DNA of 64,000 nucleotides from Vibrio algarum (lineage in GTDB: Bacteria > Pseudomonadota > Gammaproteobacteria > Enterobacterales > Vibrionaceae): NCBI RefSeq assembly GCF_028204155.1, contig NZ_JAQLOI010000001.1, forward strand, positions 1,922,001 to 1,986,000. Direction: 5' to 3'. This document shows, piece after piece, positions 9,785-19,618 of this stretch; position 1 is the first letter of the stretch, and each line of letters opens with the position of its first letter. The notes under the pieces were generated by a model that saw only the letters and a program-made list of their open reading frames with translations, was not told where the DNA came from and ran no database searches. A program made the position numbers and the translations under genes.

Positions 9785-11662
9785 ATGTCTGCCTATTTAG
9801 AAGAATATCAGTGGTCTCAGACTAAACCAGAAAGTTTTTGGAAGGCGCAGTCGGAAAAAATAGATTGGTTTGAATCGCCTAAGACAATATTAGCAAAAGA
9901 CGAGAACGGTATCGAGCGTTGGTTCCCTGACGGACAGTTAAATACAGCATGGCTTGCCCTGGATTACCATTGCGAACAGGGGAGGGGCGACCACATCGCG
10001 CTGATCTATGATTCACCTGTTACGCTAACTAAACGGAAATACACCTATAATCAGCTTCGTGATCAAGTAGCTAAAGTAGCCGGAATGCTTGCAGAAAACG
10101 GCGTAGCCAAAGGTGACAGGGTTGTAATTTATATGCCAATGATCCCAGAGGCGGCGATGGCAATGCTGGCATGTGCACGTCTCGGGGCGATTCACTCCGT
10201 TGTGTTTGGCGGTTTTGCCCCTAATGAACTTGCTGTACGAATCGAAGATGCTGAACCTAAAGTGGTGATGACAGCTTCATGCGGTATCGAAATTGCCAAG
10301 ATTATCCCGTACAAACCGCTGATAGACAAAGCGATTATGGATAGCCGTTGGAAACCAGAAAAAGTATTCGTTTTTCAAAGAAAAGAAGAACTAGCAGAGC
10401 TTAGCCATGAAAGAGATGTCGATTGGCAAGAAGCCGTCGATAAAGCGAAACCACACGCTTGCGTACCAGTTCAATCTACTGATCCTTTGTATATACTTTA
10501 CACATCAGGTACAACGGGTAAACCGAAAGGAGTTGTACGTGACAACGGTGGACACGCTGTCGCCATGAAGTACAGTATGAAGTCCATATACAACATTGAA
10601 CAAGATGACGTGTTCTGGGCTGCTTCGGACGTAGGGTGGGTAGTAGGTCACTCTTATATCGTATACGCGCCACTCATTCACGGTTGCACCACTATATTGT
10701 TTGAAGGAAAGCCAGTTAGAACCCCTGATCCCGGTGCATTCTGGCGTGTTTGCAATGAATATAATGTGACTGCGCTGTTTTCAGCGCCAACCGCTTTTCG
10801 CGCCATTAAAAAAGAAGATCCTGATGCACTATTGCTCGAAAAATATGATCTGTCTAAGTTGAAAACCATCTTTATGGCTGGTGAGCGTTTAGACCCACCG
10901 ACGTTAGAATGGGTGTTAGAAAAAACGTCAAAACCTGTTATTGACCACTGGTGGCAAACGGAAACCGGTTGGGCAATTGCCAGTAACCCTACTGGAATAG
11001 AAATGATGGAGGTTAAGCCTGGCTCGGCGACTAAACCTGTCCCTGGTTATGATGTCGTTGTCTTAAATGAAGTAGGTGAGGAAGTACCTGCCAATCAACA
11101 AGGTTTTGTTGCATTGAAACGCCCACTTCCACCAGGAACACTTCCGACGGTATGGCGTAATCACGATCGCTTTGAAACAGGCTACCTAAGTCAATTTGAC
11201 GGTTATTACGTTTCTGGTGATGGTGGGTATATAGATGAAGACGGTTACTTGTTTATTATGGGACGAATAGATGACGTAATTAATGTAGCAGGTCATCGTC
11301 TATCTACCGGTGAAATGGAAGAGATTGTTGGCGCACATCCGGCTGTAGCGGAGTGTGCAGTAATCGGTATCCACGATGATCTCAAAGGTCAGTTACCACT
11401 CGGTTTAGTGGTACTTAAAGATGGTGTTAAGTTGGATGAACTTGCTTTAGAGGGAGAACTGGTTGGTAAAGTACGAACTGAGATAGGTGCTGTTGCGTGC
11501 TTTAAACACGCGTTGGTGGTAGATAGATTACCCAAAACGCGCTCTGGCAAGATATTGCGCCGCATTATAAGGCAAATTGCCGATGGGGAAGCCTATACGG
11601 TTCCATCAACCATAGATGATCCTAGTAGCTTAAGCGAGATAGAAAGAGTCCTTAATCACTAA
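9785..11662 (+). CDS. prpE: Propionyl-CoA synthetase
   Basis: PrpE activates propionate to propionyl-CoA through an acyl-AMP, feeding the cycle. It has 625 residues with the acyl-CoA synthetase core motif YTSGTTGKPKG (about residue 240), YVSGDGGYIDEDGYL, and the C-terminal PKTRSGKILRR containing the catalytic lysine that can be acetylated. A strong GGAGGAAA site precedes the ATG. It is the last gene of the prp operon, and a GU-containing hairpin follows it. Confidence 0.95.
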   Translation: MSAYLEEYQWSQTKPESFWKAQSEKIDWFESPKTILAKDENGIERWFPDGQLNTAWLALDYHCEQGRGDHIALIYDSPVTLTKRKYTYNQLRDQVAKVAGMLAENGVAKGDRVVIYMPMIPEAAMAMLACARLGAIHSVVFGGFAPNELAVRIEDAEPKVVMTASCGIEIAKIIPYKPLIDKAIMDSRWKPEKVFVFQRKEELAELSHERDVDWQEAVDKAKPHACVPVQSTDPLYILYTSGTTGKPKGVVRDNGGHAVAMKYSMKSIYNIEQDDVFWAASDVGWVVGHSYIVYAPLIHGCTTILFEGKPVRTPDPGAFWRVCNEYNVTALFSAPTAFRAIKKEDPDALLLEKYDLSKLKTIFMAGERLDPPTLEWVLEKTSKPVIDHWWQTETGWAIASNPTGIEMMEVKPGSATKPVPGYDVVVLNEVGEEVPANQQGFVALKRPLPPGTLPTVWRNHDRFETGYLSQFDGYYVSGDGGYIDEDGYLFIMGRIDDVINVAGHRLSTGEMEEIVGAHPAVAECAVIGIHDDLKGQLPLGLVVLKDGVKLDELALEGELVGKVRTEIGAVACFKHALVVDRLPKTRSGKILRRIIRQIADGEAYTVPSTIDDPSSLSEIERVLNH

Positions 11663-11685
11663 AGAAAGTTCTATTCTCTATTCAA

Positions 11686-11716
11686 GGCGCTGACTTTTGT
11701 TGGCGTCTTTCATTTT
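11686..11716 (+). terminator. Probable terminator after prpE
   Basis: GGCGCTGAC pairs with GTTGGCGTC over a TTTT loop (9 bp, three of them G-U), followed by a T-rich stretch. It lies 24 nt after the prpE stop. The stem is weaker than the other terminators in the window. Confidence 0.5.
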
Positions 11717-11777
11717 GTGTCGTAGCAAAAACTGTTTATAATGCAATCAACGGCTTATTTGATTTTCTGGTGAAAAA

Positions 11778-12260
11778 GTGTCCAACTTAAAAATTCGACC
11801 GGCATGTCTAGACGATTTAACCCAGCTCAATGCTTTGATGTTTGAGCTTCATGATTACCATCATCAATCTATGCCTTCGGATATAAAAACGGCTGATGAA
11901 ATTGAAGAACAAAAATCCATTGCTCTTTATATTAATGACCCCGAGTGTCTGGTTTATGTTGCTATTGAACCTATAGAAGATAAAGTGGTTGGGTTTATCA
12001 CTGGACATTTTTGCGAACTTGTTTCTGTCGTTAGTCAGCCTATACAGATGGGCAGTGTTGATGAGTTGTATGTTTCAGAAGCGTATCGAAACCAATCTAT
12101 TGCAGAAAGGTTGATGAAGCGATTAGAGATAACTTTTGAAGAATATGGGGTTAAAAAGATATTCGTAGAGGTGTGGCAATTCAATCAACCAGCAATTAAG
12201 TTTTACCAGAAAAGTGGGTTTGGCCATCATATCCATTGGCTATGTAAAACATTAGATTGA
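11778..12260 (+). CDS. GNAT-family N-acetyltransferase
   Basis: The 160-residue protein starts at GTG (11778) after TGGTGA. It has the GNAT fold: N-terminal NLKIRPACLDDLTQLNALM, then the acetyl-CoA motif A in VDELYVSEAYRNQSIAERLM (about residues 93-112), and the C-terminal NQPAIKFYQKSGF. The substrate is unknown. It follows the prp terminator, stands alone, and converges with the HAD gene on the other strand. Confidence 0.85.
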   Translation: MSNLKIRPACLDDLTQLNALMFELHDYHHQSMPSDIKTADEIEEQKSIALYINDPECLVYVAIEPIEDKVVGFITGHFCELVSVVSQPIQMGSVDELYVSEAYRNQSIAERLMKRLEITFEEYGVKKIFVEVWQFNQPAIKFYQKSGFGHHIHWLCKTLD

Positions 12261-12275
12261 GGTTTTTTATCGATT

Positions 12276-12321
12276 CTACTATTAGCCAACTCTAACCAGT
12301 GTGACGGATGACTAATAGTAG
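12276..12321. repeat. Inverted repeat between convergent genes
   Basis: CTACTATTAG (12276-12285) and CTAATAGTAG (12312-12321) form a perfect 10-bp inverted repeat around a 26-nt loop. No long T tract follows on either strand, so it is not a clear terminator, though its place between convergent genes suits one. Confidence 0.45.
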
Positions 12322-12340
12322 TTAGTGAAAAGCGAACATC

Positions 12341-13150
12341 CTAAACGTTCAGAATAAACTCTTCGATCACTTGAGCAACACCCGAGTTGTCATGGGTGTC
12401 GGTTATATGGTCAGCTAACGCTTTCGTCTCTTTGGTTGCATTACCCATTGCTACGCCAAGTCCTGCATACTTCATCATATGGTGATCGTTTTCTGCATCT
12501 CCCATACTAATCACTTCGTCCGCGTTAATACCTAAATATTTCGCAACGGCTGCAACACCTACGCCTTTATTGCTTTCTAAGTGAAGAAATTCCAAGAAGA
12601 TATGTGCGCTTCTAACGATGGTAAATTCATTATGAAGTTCTTTGTCCAATAAAGGAGTCACGCGGTCAAGTTCTTCTGGGGCATCGGCAAACATGGCTTT
12701 TATAATTTGGTGGTCATCATCTAACTGCGAGAAATCAAATTCTTTTATGCTCAAACCATTAATGACGGCTTCATGTTCTGTATAAGGGTTATTTTTAGGG
12801 GTGATTAAGCCATGCTCAATACTAAAAGCGTGCATATGTACACCCAGTTGCTCGGCTAGTTTAGCGACGTGTTTTGCTTCTTTACCGGTGATAATTTGGC
12901 TGTGAATTTCTTTATTATCAGATACACGGTGTACATATGAACCGTTAGAAGACACAACGAAATCTTTATCTGAAGTTAATTGCAACTCTTCGAGTTTTTC
13001 TCTCATCCCGGCAAGAGGGCGACCAGACGCTAAGATAACCGTTACGCCTTTCTCTCTCGCATTTGCGATGGCCTGTTTATTTCTATCTGTAATGATTTTA
13101 TCGCTGTTAAGCAGCGTGCCATCCATATCCAAAGCGACCAATTTATACAT
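12341..13150 (-). CDS. yidA: Cof-type HAD-superfamily sugar phosphatase (YidA-like)
   Basis: This is a cytosolic phosphatase acting on sugar phosphates. The 269 residues carry HAD motif I LDMDGTLLNS, motif II ASGRP, a C2-type cap, and motif IV MGDAENDHHMM. Length and motif order match YidA of the Cof subfamily. The start at 13150 gives MYKLVALDMDGT, the usual N-terminus. It is a single gene. Confidence 0.85.
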   Translation of the reverse strand: MYKLVALDMDGTLLNSDKIITDRNKQAIANAREKGVTVILASGRPLAGMREKLEELQLTSDKDFVVSSNGSYVHRVSDNKEIHSQIITGKEAKHVAKLAEQLGVHMHAFSIEHGLITPKNNPYTEHEAVINGLSIKEFDFSQLDDDHQIIKAMFADAPEELDRVTPLLDKELHNEFTIVRSAHIFLEFLHLESNKGVGVAAVAKYLGINADEVISMGDAENDHHMMKYAGLGVAMGNATKETKALADHITDTHDNSGVAQVIEEFILNV

Positions 13151-13264
13151 AACCTACCCAAAATAATTAAAATTAAAAACAGATGCGAGAATACACTAGT
13201 TCTATTTGACCTTAAATATATTGTGAATTAATGTCAGCATCTGGTTTTTTAAAGAGAAAGCAAA

Positions 13265-13957
13265 ATGAACAAAGCCGTTGTTGTTTTTAGTGGTGGCCAA
13301 GACTCCACAACTTGTTTAGTAAAAGCGATTCAAGAATTTGATGAAGTACATGCGATTACTTTCGACTACGGTCAAAGACATAAACTAGAGATTGAAGTTG
13401 CACAGAATCTAACGAAAGAGTTAGGAATAACTGCCCATAAAGTAATGGATGTTGGTTTATTGAATGAACTCGCGATTAGCTCTCTTACAAGGGATGATAT
13501 TCCTGTCTCACATGAGCTTCAAGATAACGGATTGCCTAATTCATTTGTACCTGGCAGAAATATACTCTTTTTAACGTTAGCAGGGATATATGCCTATCAA
13601 ATAGGTGCAAAAACGGTCATTACTGGTGTTTGTGAGACAGACTTTTCTGGTTACCCTGATTGTCGTGATGAGTTTGTAAAATCGATTAATGACGCCTTGG
13701 TAAAGGGAATGGATAGAGAGCTTGTCATCCAAACACCTTTAATGTGGTTAAACAAAGCCGAGACGTGGGCTTTGGCCGATCAATATGAAGCACTAGAACT
13801 TATAATAAACCAGACATTAACTTGCTACAACGGTGTGATAGGGGACGGGTGTGGGGATTGCCCTTCTTGTGATCTTAGAAAAGCCGGGCTAGAGGACTAC
13901 CTAGAAAACAAAGACGCCGTTATTACGGCACTGCGAAGTAAAGCAGAGATGTATTGA
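13265..13957 (+). CDS. queC: 7-cyano-7-deazaguanine (preQ0) synthase
   Basis: QueC makes preQ0 from 7-carboxy-7-deazaguanine, ATP and ammonia in the queuosine tRNA-modification pathway. The 230 residues have the PP-loop SGGQDSTT at residues 9-16, the [10 protein letters not shown] segment, and the four-Cys zinc site near residue 190 ([11 protein letters not shown]). No preQ1 riboswitch was recognised upstream. A strong terminator follows immediately. Confidence 0.96.
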   Translation: MNKAVVVFSGGQDSTTCLVKAIQEFDEVHAITFDYGQRHKLEIEVAQNLTKELGITAHKVMDVGLLNELAISSLTRDDIPVSHELQDNGLPNSFVPGRNILFLTLAGIYAYQIGAKTVITGVCETDFSGYPDCRDEFVKSINDALVKGMDRELVIQTPLMWLNKAETWALADQYEALELIINQTLTCYNGVIGDGCGDCPSCDLRKAGLEDYLENKDAVITALRSKAEMY

Positions 13958-13965
13958 CGTTAAAC

Positions 13966-13990
13966 AGCCCTTCATATGAAGGGCTTTTTA
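13966..13990 (+). terminator. Rho-independent terminator after queC
   Basis: AGCCCTTCATATGAAGGGCT is a perfect 20-bp inverted repeat followed by TTTTT, starting 9 nt after the queC stop. It can also serve the convergent DUF3581 gene. Confidence 0.85.
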
Positions 13991-14010
13991 AACAAAACGG
14001 CTCTTTGCAA

Positions 14011-14736
14011 TTAGGCGGCGATAGCAAACTTAGATAAAAATGCTTCTTTGCATTCTATAAATCGCTTTACTAAATCATCGACAGCAGAATCGTCATAAGG
14101 TCTTAAACCACTTGCTACCATGCGTTTCACACCTTTACCCACTAACTCACCGTCTTCTTTAAAATCAAAGTTAAGGGTTACTACGCCACGTTTTCCTTCA
14201 ACATCAAAAGTTGCGCCAGAAAACTCGACTTCAGGATGGTGGATATCCAAACGAGAAAATTCTATTTCCATGCTTTCGTAGATAACCAGTGGACGTTGAC
14301 AGTTGATCATCATCTGTTGTTGTTCCATCAAAGGAACCATAATGTGAGGAAAGTTTTTCCCAGAAAACTGCACATAGTTTTTAACCACATGTTCTATTAA
14401 TTCTGAATCATGGCTTACTTCACCTTCACGATTCATATGAAGATATTCTTTGCCTTTTTCGTCAACGACAGCGCTTTCATTTTCACACTTATTTTCTACT
14501 TGTAAAGCGACACCATCACTTACCATGCCTGAAAAGTCGAAGCGCATTTTTTGACTAATACCTTCTTCTTTAAGTAAAACGGCGAAGAGAAGATCACCAG
14601 GTACGCAGAAACGCTTATTGTCTTCGTCATGGATAGGATTAAAATCGCCAGCTACTTTTTTTGCAAAGTGGCTTGCTTGACGTCGAGTAAATTGGAACTT
14701 CTGGTTAAGCACTGAAAAGTAAGGAGTTAAAAACAT
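14011..14736 (-). CDS. DUF3581 family protein
   Basis: The 241-residue protein beginning MFLTPYFSVLNQKFQFTRRQ belongs, as far as I can tell, to DUF3581, found in Vibrio and related marine gammaproteobacteria. There is no signal peptide or membrane segment. The stretch FAKKVAGDFNPIHDEDNKRF resembles the start of MaoC/hot-dog dehydratase-like domains (GDFNPIH), which hints at an acyl-thioester fold; that is inference. It is a single gene convergent with queC. Confidence 0.75.
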   Translation of the reverse strand: MFLTPYFSVLNQKFQFTRRQASHFAKKVAGDFNPIHDEDNKRFCVPGDLLFAVLLKEEGISQKMRFDFSGMVSDGVALQVENKCENESAVVDEKGKEYLHMNREGEVSHDSELIEHVVKNYVQFSGKNFPHIMVPLMEQQQMMINCQRPLVIYESMEIEFSRLDIHHPEVEFSGATFDVEGKRGVVTLNFDFKEDGELVGKGVKRMVASGLRPYDDSAVDDLVKRFIECKEAFLSKFAIAA

Positions 14737-14878
14737 AATAATCTGCTGGTAGCTAAAAACAGGTTAATTATATACAAAAATTTTGTGACAATGGTCTAAT
14801 CAGTGATTTTTGACAAATATCTAACGTAAAAGGTTAAAAATGAAACCATAGAGAAATAATGCTGAATTTCTGTATGAG

Positions 14879-15610
14879 TTATCGGAGTAATTCGTCCGTA
14901 GATGTACATAAAAGTTGGGTTAGCGGAACTAAATACCGTTCACTAGCCTCATCAGGAGATATCGGTGGAAGTTCAACGGTAACACAAGGTAGTTGCTTCT
15001 CTTTACACCATGTACCGTAAGAACCTGGTGTTTTATAACCTATATCTTCCACAACCGGTAGGTCAAAAGTATTCGATAACCAGTAGGCTAGTTTTGATAA
15101 ATCCGGATCATCAATACAGGCAAGTGGTTCGTGGAAGCTAATTGTAAATCTAGGGTTAAGCTCATCTATTAATCGTAATAATGCATCGATTTCAGGTTCT
15201 AATAGTCCATTACTCGTTTTAATCACGACATCTCGAACATCTGCAGTGCTATTCCAGCGATAAACCGTATCTTCATTGAGCTGATTTTGAGTGGGAAAAT
15301 TACGATTCAGATCAACAGAATTTGCATTCGAGCGGGTTCCCAACTGATTACCATCTGGATTAATGGACAGAATAATATGGTGCTTCTGCTGGTTTTTAGT
15401 CAGAGTTCGAAGCGCACAAGATAATGCCATGATTGACGCTGTTTCATCACCATGAGTGCCAGCGATAATGAGCCCTGCATTTTCAACTTCTATTTGGGCT
15501 GGAAAATAAAGAAGTGGGGCACCGTATACAGATAAACCATAATGAACGGGTTCGAGAATGAATGTTCCTCTTTCTGAGCGCCTTCTTGTCAGTGACATTA
15601 GTATTTTCAT
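14879..15610 (-). CDS. mpaA: Murein tripeptide amidase MpaA
   Basis: MpaA is an M14 zinc carboxypeptidase that cleaves the gamma-D-Glu-diaminopimelate bond of murein tripeptide in the cytoplasm during peptidoglycan recycling. The 243-residue protein has the zinc motif GTHGDETAS (about residues 51-59), the substrate-binding NPDGNQLGTRSNANSVDLNRNF, and SFHEPL with the third zinc His. There is no signal peptide, as expected. It is divergent from an OppA/MppA-type binding protein that could import its substrate. Confidence 0.9.
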   Translation of the reverse strand: MKILMSLTRRRSERGTFILEPVHYGLSVYGAPLLYFPAQIEVENAGLIIAGTHGDETASIMALSCALRTLTKNQQKHHIILSINPDGNQLGTRSNANSVDLNRNFPTQNQLNEDTVYRWNSTADVRDVVIKTSNGLLEPEIDALLRLIDELNPRFTISFHEPLACIDDPDLSKLAYWLSNTFDLPVVEDIGYKTPGSYGTWCKEKQLPCVTVELPPISPDEASERYLVPLTQLLCTSTDELLR

Positions 15611-15777
15611 CCTTTAATAATGTGAGCTTTGTTAAAAACGACAGTCAACACAAACTGATATGCTTACATGTGGCACCCTATCTTACAGGTATAGACAGTT
15701 TAACTGCTATTTGCCTGTATTAATCCCGATTACTCAATTGGTTATACTATATACCTATCAATATTCAAGGATGAACA

Positions 15778-17409
15778 ATGGAAATCAATGCTAAAACGTC
15801 TTTATCAATAGTGACGAGTTTAATACTGTCGCTGTCTTCATTTGTAGAAGTGCAAGCAGCAAATGTGCCAGAAGGAACCTCACTAGCAAAAAATCAAGTT
15901 TTAGTTAGGGGAAATGATGCAGAAGCGGCAACGTTGGACCCCTTAAAAGCTGAAGGTATGCCTGAAATTCATATACTACGTGATTTATTTGAAGGGTTGG
16001 TAATTCAGGATGAAAACGGCAAAGTGACACCGGGTGTTGCTTTAAAATGGGACAATAGTGGCAATCAGGTGTATCGATTTCACCTTAGAAAAGATGCGCG
16101 CTGGTCAAATGGTGACCCTGTAACTGCAAACGATTTTCTGTTTAGCTTACACCGTGTTGTTGACCCCAATTTTGCGTCGCCAAATGCGTGGTATTTAAAG
16201 TTAACCGAAATTAAGAATGCCAAAGCCATTATTGAAGGTAAGAAGCCAGTTGATTCTTTGGGTGTTAAAGCGATAGATGACTACACGTTAGAATTTGAAC
16301 TAGAAAAACCAGTGCCGTATTTTATTTCGATGACGGCACATACCGCTATGATGCCATTACATTCTAAAACAGTATTAGCAAGCGGAGATACATGGGCTCG
16401 GCCTGAAACAATGGTCTCTAATGGTGCATTTAAATTGACGGAATGGGTGATTAATGAGCGTATAGAACTTGAGAGAAACGATAAATACTGGGACAACGCT
16501 AATACAATCTTGAATCACGTCACTTATATACCGTTCGAAAACCAAAATTCAGCACTAAATCGTTATAAAACAGGTGAAGTTGACATGACATCAGATGTGC
16601 CTGCGCAAATGGCAACAAAACTAAGAGAAACTCACCCAGATGATTACCGCGTAACTCCTCTATTATGTACGTACTATTATGCGTTTAATACACAACATAA
16701 ACCGTTTGATGACCCTAAAGTTCGTAAAGCTGTGGCCTATTCGATTAAACGTGATGTGATCACAAATGGGATTACGACGGTAGGAAATGTACCTGCGTTT
16801 ACCTTTGCGCATAAAGATGTAGCAGGGTTCAAAGCGACTATGCCTGATTACGGTAAGTGGTCTCAAAGTGAACGCGAAGAGAGTGCAAAACAACTAACCA
16901 AAGAGGCGGGCTATGTTGAATCGACGCCTATAGAAGCAAAGCTGTTGTATAACACAAGTGAAAGCCATAAGACGATAGCTATTGCGATTGCATCTATGCT
17001 TGAAAAAAACCTAGATGCAAAAATCACCCCCGAAAACCAAGAGTGGAAGTCTTATCTTAGCTCTAGGAAATCGGGTGATTTTGATATTCTTAGAGCATCT
17101 TGGTGTGGTGATTATAATGAAGCATCAACTTTTTTAAGTCTGTTTACATCAGACAATGAAAGAAATTATGCCTTTTATAAAAATAGTGATTATGACTCTG
17201 CAATTTCAAAAGCCCAAATGGCAACTGACGAGCAGGAAAGGAATAAATACTATGATCAAGCAGAATCGATACTTGCTGAAGATATGCCTATAGCGCCTAT
17301 CTATTTTTATATGCAAGCAAGGCTAGTCAGGCCAACAATTGGTGGATTCCCGATGCATAACGCAGAAGGTAGAATCTATTCCAAAGATCTTTATATCAAA
17401 TCCAACTAA
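15778..17409 (+). CDS. Periplasmic peptide-binding protein, OppA/MppA type
   Basis: A solute-binding protein (SBP family 5) of 543 residues with signal peptide MEINAKTSLSIVTSLILSLS...VQA. It shows the family motif ATLDPLKAEGMPEIHILRDLFEGL and AKDARWSNGDPVTANDF-type residues near position 110. It starts at the ATG at 15778 after AAGGATG. No permease or ATPase genes adjoin it, which is typical of MppA, a stand-alone murein-tripeptide binding protein that uses the Opp transporter. Its divergent neighbour mpaA supports that reading; general oligopeptide binding is the alternative. Confidence 0.85.
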   Translation: MEINAKTSLSIVTSLILSLSSFVEVQAANVPEGTSLAKNQVLVRGNDAEAATLDPLKAEGMPEIHILRDLFEGLVIQDENGKVTPGVALKWDNSGNQVYRFHLRKDARWSNGDPVTANDFLFSLHRVVDPNFASPNAWYLKLTEIKNAKAIIEGKKPVDSLGVKAIDDYTLEFELEKPVPYFISMTAHTAMMPLHSKTVLASGDTWARPETMVSNGAFKLTEWVINERIELERNDKYWDNANTILNHVTYIPFENQNSALNRYKTGEVDMTSDVPAQMATKLRETHPDDYRVTPLLCTYYYAFNTQHKPFDDPKVRKAVAYSIKRDVITNGITTVGNVPAFTFAHKDVAGFKATMPDYGKWSQSEREESAKQLTKEAGYVESTPIEAKLLYNTSESHKTIAIAIASMLEKNLDAKITPENQEWKSYLSSRKSGDFDILRASWCGDYNEASTFLSLFTSDNERNYAFYKNSDYDSAISKAQMATDEQERNKYYDQAESILAEDMPIAPIYFYMQARLVRPTIGGFPMHNAEGRIYSKDLYIKSN

Positions 17410-17416
17410 CAACAGT

Positions 17417-17483
17417 TTGGGTATGGACAGGTTCCATACCCAACTTTGCATAACTTTAGCGAGCAAATAAGGGCTCTTTTTTT
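17417..17483 (+). terminator. Two hairpins after the peptide-binding protein gene, the second terminator-like
   Basis: TTGGGTATGGA (17417-17427) and TCCATACCCAA (17433-17443) form an 11-bp stem with a 5-nt loop but no T tract. A second, short stem (GAGC ... GCTC) from 17461 is followed by seven Ts. Together they probably end the upstream transcript before the thrS leader. Confidence 0.55.
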
Positions 17484-17584
17484 CTAAAATAGCTTTTAGA
17501 GTACCCATTCAGTTAAAAAGTTGAATTGCCAGTACATTCACACTATGCAAATTCAAATTAAGCGCGTAAAATCCCCTCCCTTGA

Positions 17585-17606
17585 TAAACGTCCGGTATAC
17601 GTATTA
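17585..17606 (+). promoter_or_regulatory. thrS operator, upstream anticodon-arm-like hairpin
   Basis: ACGT (17588-17591) pairs with ACGT (17599-17602), and the stem continues through TAA/TTA past one bulged A. The 7-nt loop CCGGTAT carries GGT at the place of a tRNA-Thr anticodon. It lies about 50 nt upstream of the second mimic. In E. coli the thrS leader contains two anticodon-arm-like domains bound by the dimeric synthetase; this matches the outer one, although loop position 33 is C rather than U. Confidence 0.5.
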
Positions 17607-17647
17607 CTGAGAGATGTTTATTGAGCCCAACTAATTTAAATTAGCAT

Positions 17648-17668
17648 GTGTTGCTTGGTACGCAACAC
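17648..17668 (+). promoter_or_regulatory. thrS operator, tRNA-Thr anticodon-arm mimic next to the ribosome site
   Basis: GTGTTGC-TTGGTAC-GCAACAC is a perfect 7-bp stem with a 7-nt loop. Read as an anticodon loop it gives U33, anticodon GGU (positions 34-36) and A37, that is tRNA-Thr(GGU). It ends 8 nt before the ribosome site AAGGA (17676-17680) and 18 nt before the thrS ATG. In E. coli, threonyl-tRNA synthetase binds such a mimic in its own mRNA and blocks ribosome loading. Seen: the hairpin and its geometry. Inferred: autoregulation. Confidence 0.8.
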
Positions 17669-17686
17669 CACTGTGAAGGATATAAA

Positions 17687-19615
17687 ATGCCAGTAATTAC
17701 ACTTCCTGACGGTAGTCAACGTCAATTCGATAACCCTGTTTCAACAATGGACATCGCAGCTTCTATCGGCCCTGGTCTTGCAAAAGCAACCATAGCTGGC
17801 CGTGTTGACGGCAATCGTGTAGATGCTTGTGATCTTATCGAAAATGATGCGAGTCTTGAAATCATCACTGCGAAAGATGAACAAGATGGATTAGAAATCG
17901 TGCGTCATTCATGTGCCCACCTTCTTGGCCATGCAATTAAGCAGTTGTTCCCAGAAGCAAAAATGGCGATTGGTCCAACGATCGATAGTGGTTTTTATTA
18001 TGATATTGACCTAGAGCACTCTCTTACCCAAGAAGATCTTGATGCATTAGAAAAACGCATGAAAGAGCTTGCGAAAACCAAATATCAGGTTGTTAAAAAG
18101 AACGTAAGCTGGCAAGAAGCGCGTGATACTTTTGAATCACGCGGTGAAAGCTATAAAATTGCTATCCTAGATGAGAATGTTGCTAAAGACGATCGTCCGG
18201 GACTTTATCACCATGAAGAGTATATTGACATGTGCCGTGGACCTCACGTACCACACATGGGCTTTTGTCAGCATTTTACTCTTCTAAACGTTGCCGGCGC
18301 ATACTGGCGTGGTAATAGCGACAATAAAATGCTGCAACGTATCTATGGTACAGCGTTCCATGATAAGAAAGCATTGAAAGCACATCTAACTCGTTTAGAA
18401 GAAGCAGCCAAGCGCGATCACCGTAAAATCGGTAAGCACCTTGACCTTTTCCACATGCAGCAAGAAGCACCTGGTATGGTATTCTGGCATCATAATGGTT
18501 GGTCTATCTTCCGAGACTTAGAAGTATTTGTAAGAGCGAAACTTGACGAATACAACTATCAAGAAGTAAAAGGTCCACTAATGATGGACCGCGTACTTTG
18601 GGAGCGTTCTGGTCATTGGGATAAATATGCAGATGCCATGTTTACCACAAGTTCAGAAAACCGTGAGTATGCTATCAAGCCGATGAACTGCCCGGGCCAC
18701 GTTCAAATCTTTAACCAAGGTTTGAAGTCTTATCGTGATTTGCCGTTAAGAATGGCTGAGTTTGGTTCTTGCCACCGTAATGAGCCTTCAGGCGCTTTAC
18801 ATGGCTTAATGCGAGTACGTGGCTTTACACAAGATGACGCACACGTATTCTGTACAGAAGAGCAGATTCAAGAAGAAGTAACCGAATGTATAAAAATGGT
18901 ATACGACGTATACAAAACATTTGGATTCGAAGAGATTGAGGTTAAGCTATCAACACGACCTGAAAAACGTGTAGGTAGTGACGAGATTTGGGATCGCAGC
19001 GAAGAAGCGCTTAAAGAATCTTTAGAAAATCTTAATATTAAATATGAAATCCAAGAAGGTGAGGGGGCATTTTATGGCCCTAAGATTGAATTTACCTTAC
19101 ATGACTGTTTAGATCGTGCATGGCAATGTGGTACAGTTCAACTTGATTTCAACCTTCCTGGTCGTTTAGGAGCAACTTACGTTGGTGAAAACAACGAAAG
19201 ATTGGTTCCTGTAATGATTCACCGCGCGATTTTGGGTTCTTTAGAGCGATTTATCGGAATTCTTATCGAAGAGTACGCAGGATTTTTCCCGACGTGGTTG
19301 GCACCTGAACAAGCCGTTATTATGAATATTACGGATAAACAGGCTGATTACGTTAAAGAAGTTGTAAATAAATTGCAAAAATCGGGAATTAGAGCAAAAG
19401 CGGACTTGAGAAATGAGAAGATAGGCTTTAAAATCCGCGAACATACTTTAAAGCGTGTACCGTATCTGCTTGTTTGTGGTGACCAGGAAATGGAAGCTGG
19501 CGAAATTGCAGTACGAACTCGAAAAGGTAAAGACCTCGGTAAGATCAAAGTTGAAGACTTTATAAGCAATCTTCAAGTTGAGGTTTCTACCCGTAAGCTT
19601 AATCTGGAGGAATAA
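17687..19615 (+). CDS. thrS: Threonyl-tRNA synthetase
   Basis: ThrS charges tRNA-Thr with threonine and edits Ser-tRNA-Thr. The [11 protein letters not shown] start at 17687 (642 residues, the usual length) is 6 nt after AAGGA; an open frame upstream to 17648 runs through the operator hairpin and is not coding. Domains: TGS (1-61), editing domain with [10 protein letters not shown] and [13 protein letters not shown], the class II core with [10 protein letters not shown] and motif 2 [16 protein letters not shown], and an anticodon-binding domain from about 540. It heads the thrS-infC-rpmI-rplT cluster. Confidence 0.97.
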   Translation: MPVITLPDGSQRQFDNPVSTMDIAASIGPGLAKATIAGRVDGNRVDACDLIENDASLEIITAKDEQDGLEIVRHSCAHLLGHAIKQLFPEAKMAIGPTIDSGFYYDIDLEHSLTQEDLDALEKRMKELAKTKYQVVKKNVSWQEARDTFESRGESYKIAILDENVAKDDRPGLYHHEEYIDMCRGPHVPHMGFCQHFTLLNVAGAYWRGNSDNKMLQRIYGTAFHDKKALKAHLTRLEEAAKRDHRKIGKHLDLFHMQQEAPGMVFWHHNGWSIFRDLEVFVRAKLDEYNYQEVKGPLMMDRVLWERSGHWDKYADAMFTTSSENREYAIKPMNCPGHVQIFNQGLKSYRDLPLRMAEFGSCHRNEPSGALHGLMRVRGFTQDDAHVFCTEEQIQEEVTECIKMVYDVYKTFGFEEIEVKLSTRPEKRVGSDEIWDRSEEALKESLENLNIKYEIQEGEGAFYGPKIEFTLHDCLDRAWQCGTVQLDFNLPGRLGATYVGENNERLVPVMIHRAILGSLERFIGILIEEYAGFFPTWLAPEQAVIMNITDKQADYVKEVVNKLQKSGIRAKADLRNEKIGFKIREHTLKRVPYLLVCGDQEMEAGEIAVRTRKGKDLGKIKVEDFISNLQVEVSTRKLNLEE

Positions 19616-19618
19616 ACT

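Noticed and set aside
13151..13264. preQ1 riboswitch before queC
   Set aside because: The 114-bp gap is AT-rich and shows no compact pseudoknot-like C-rich stem typical of preQ1 riboswitches.
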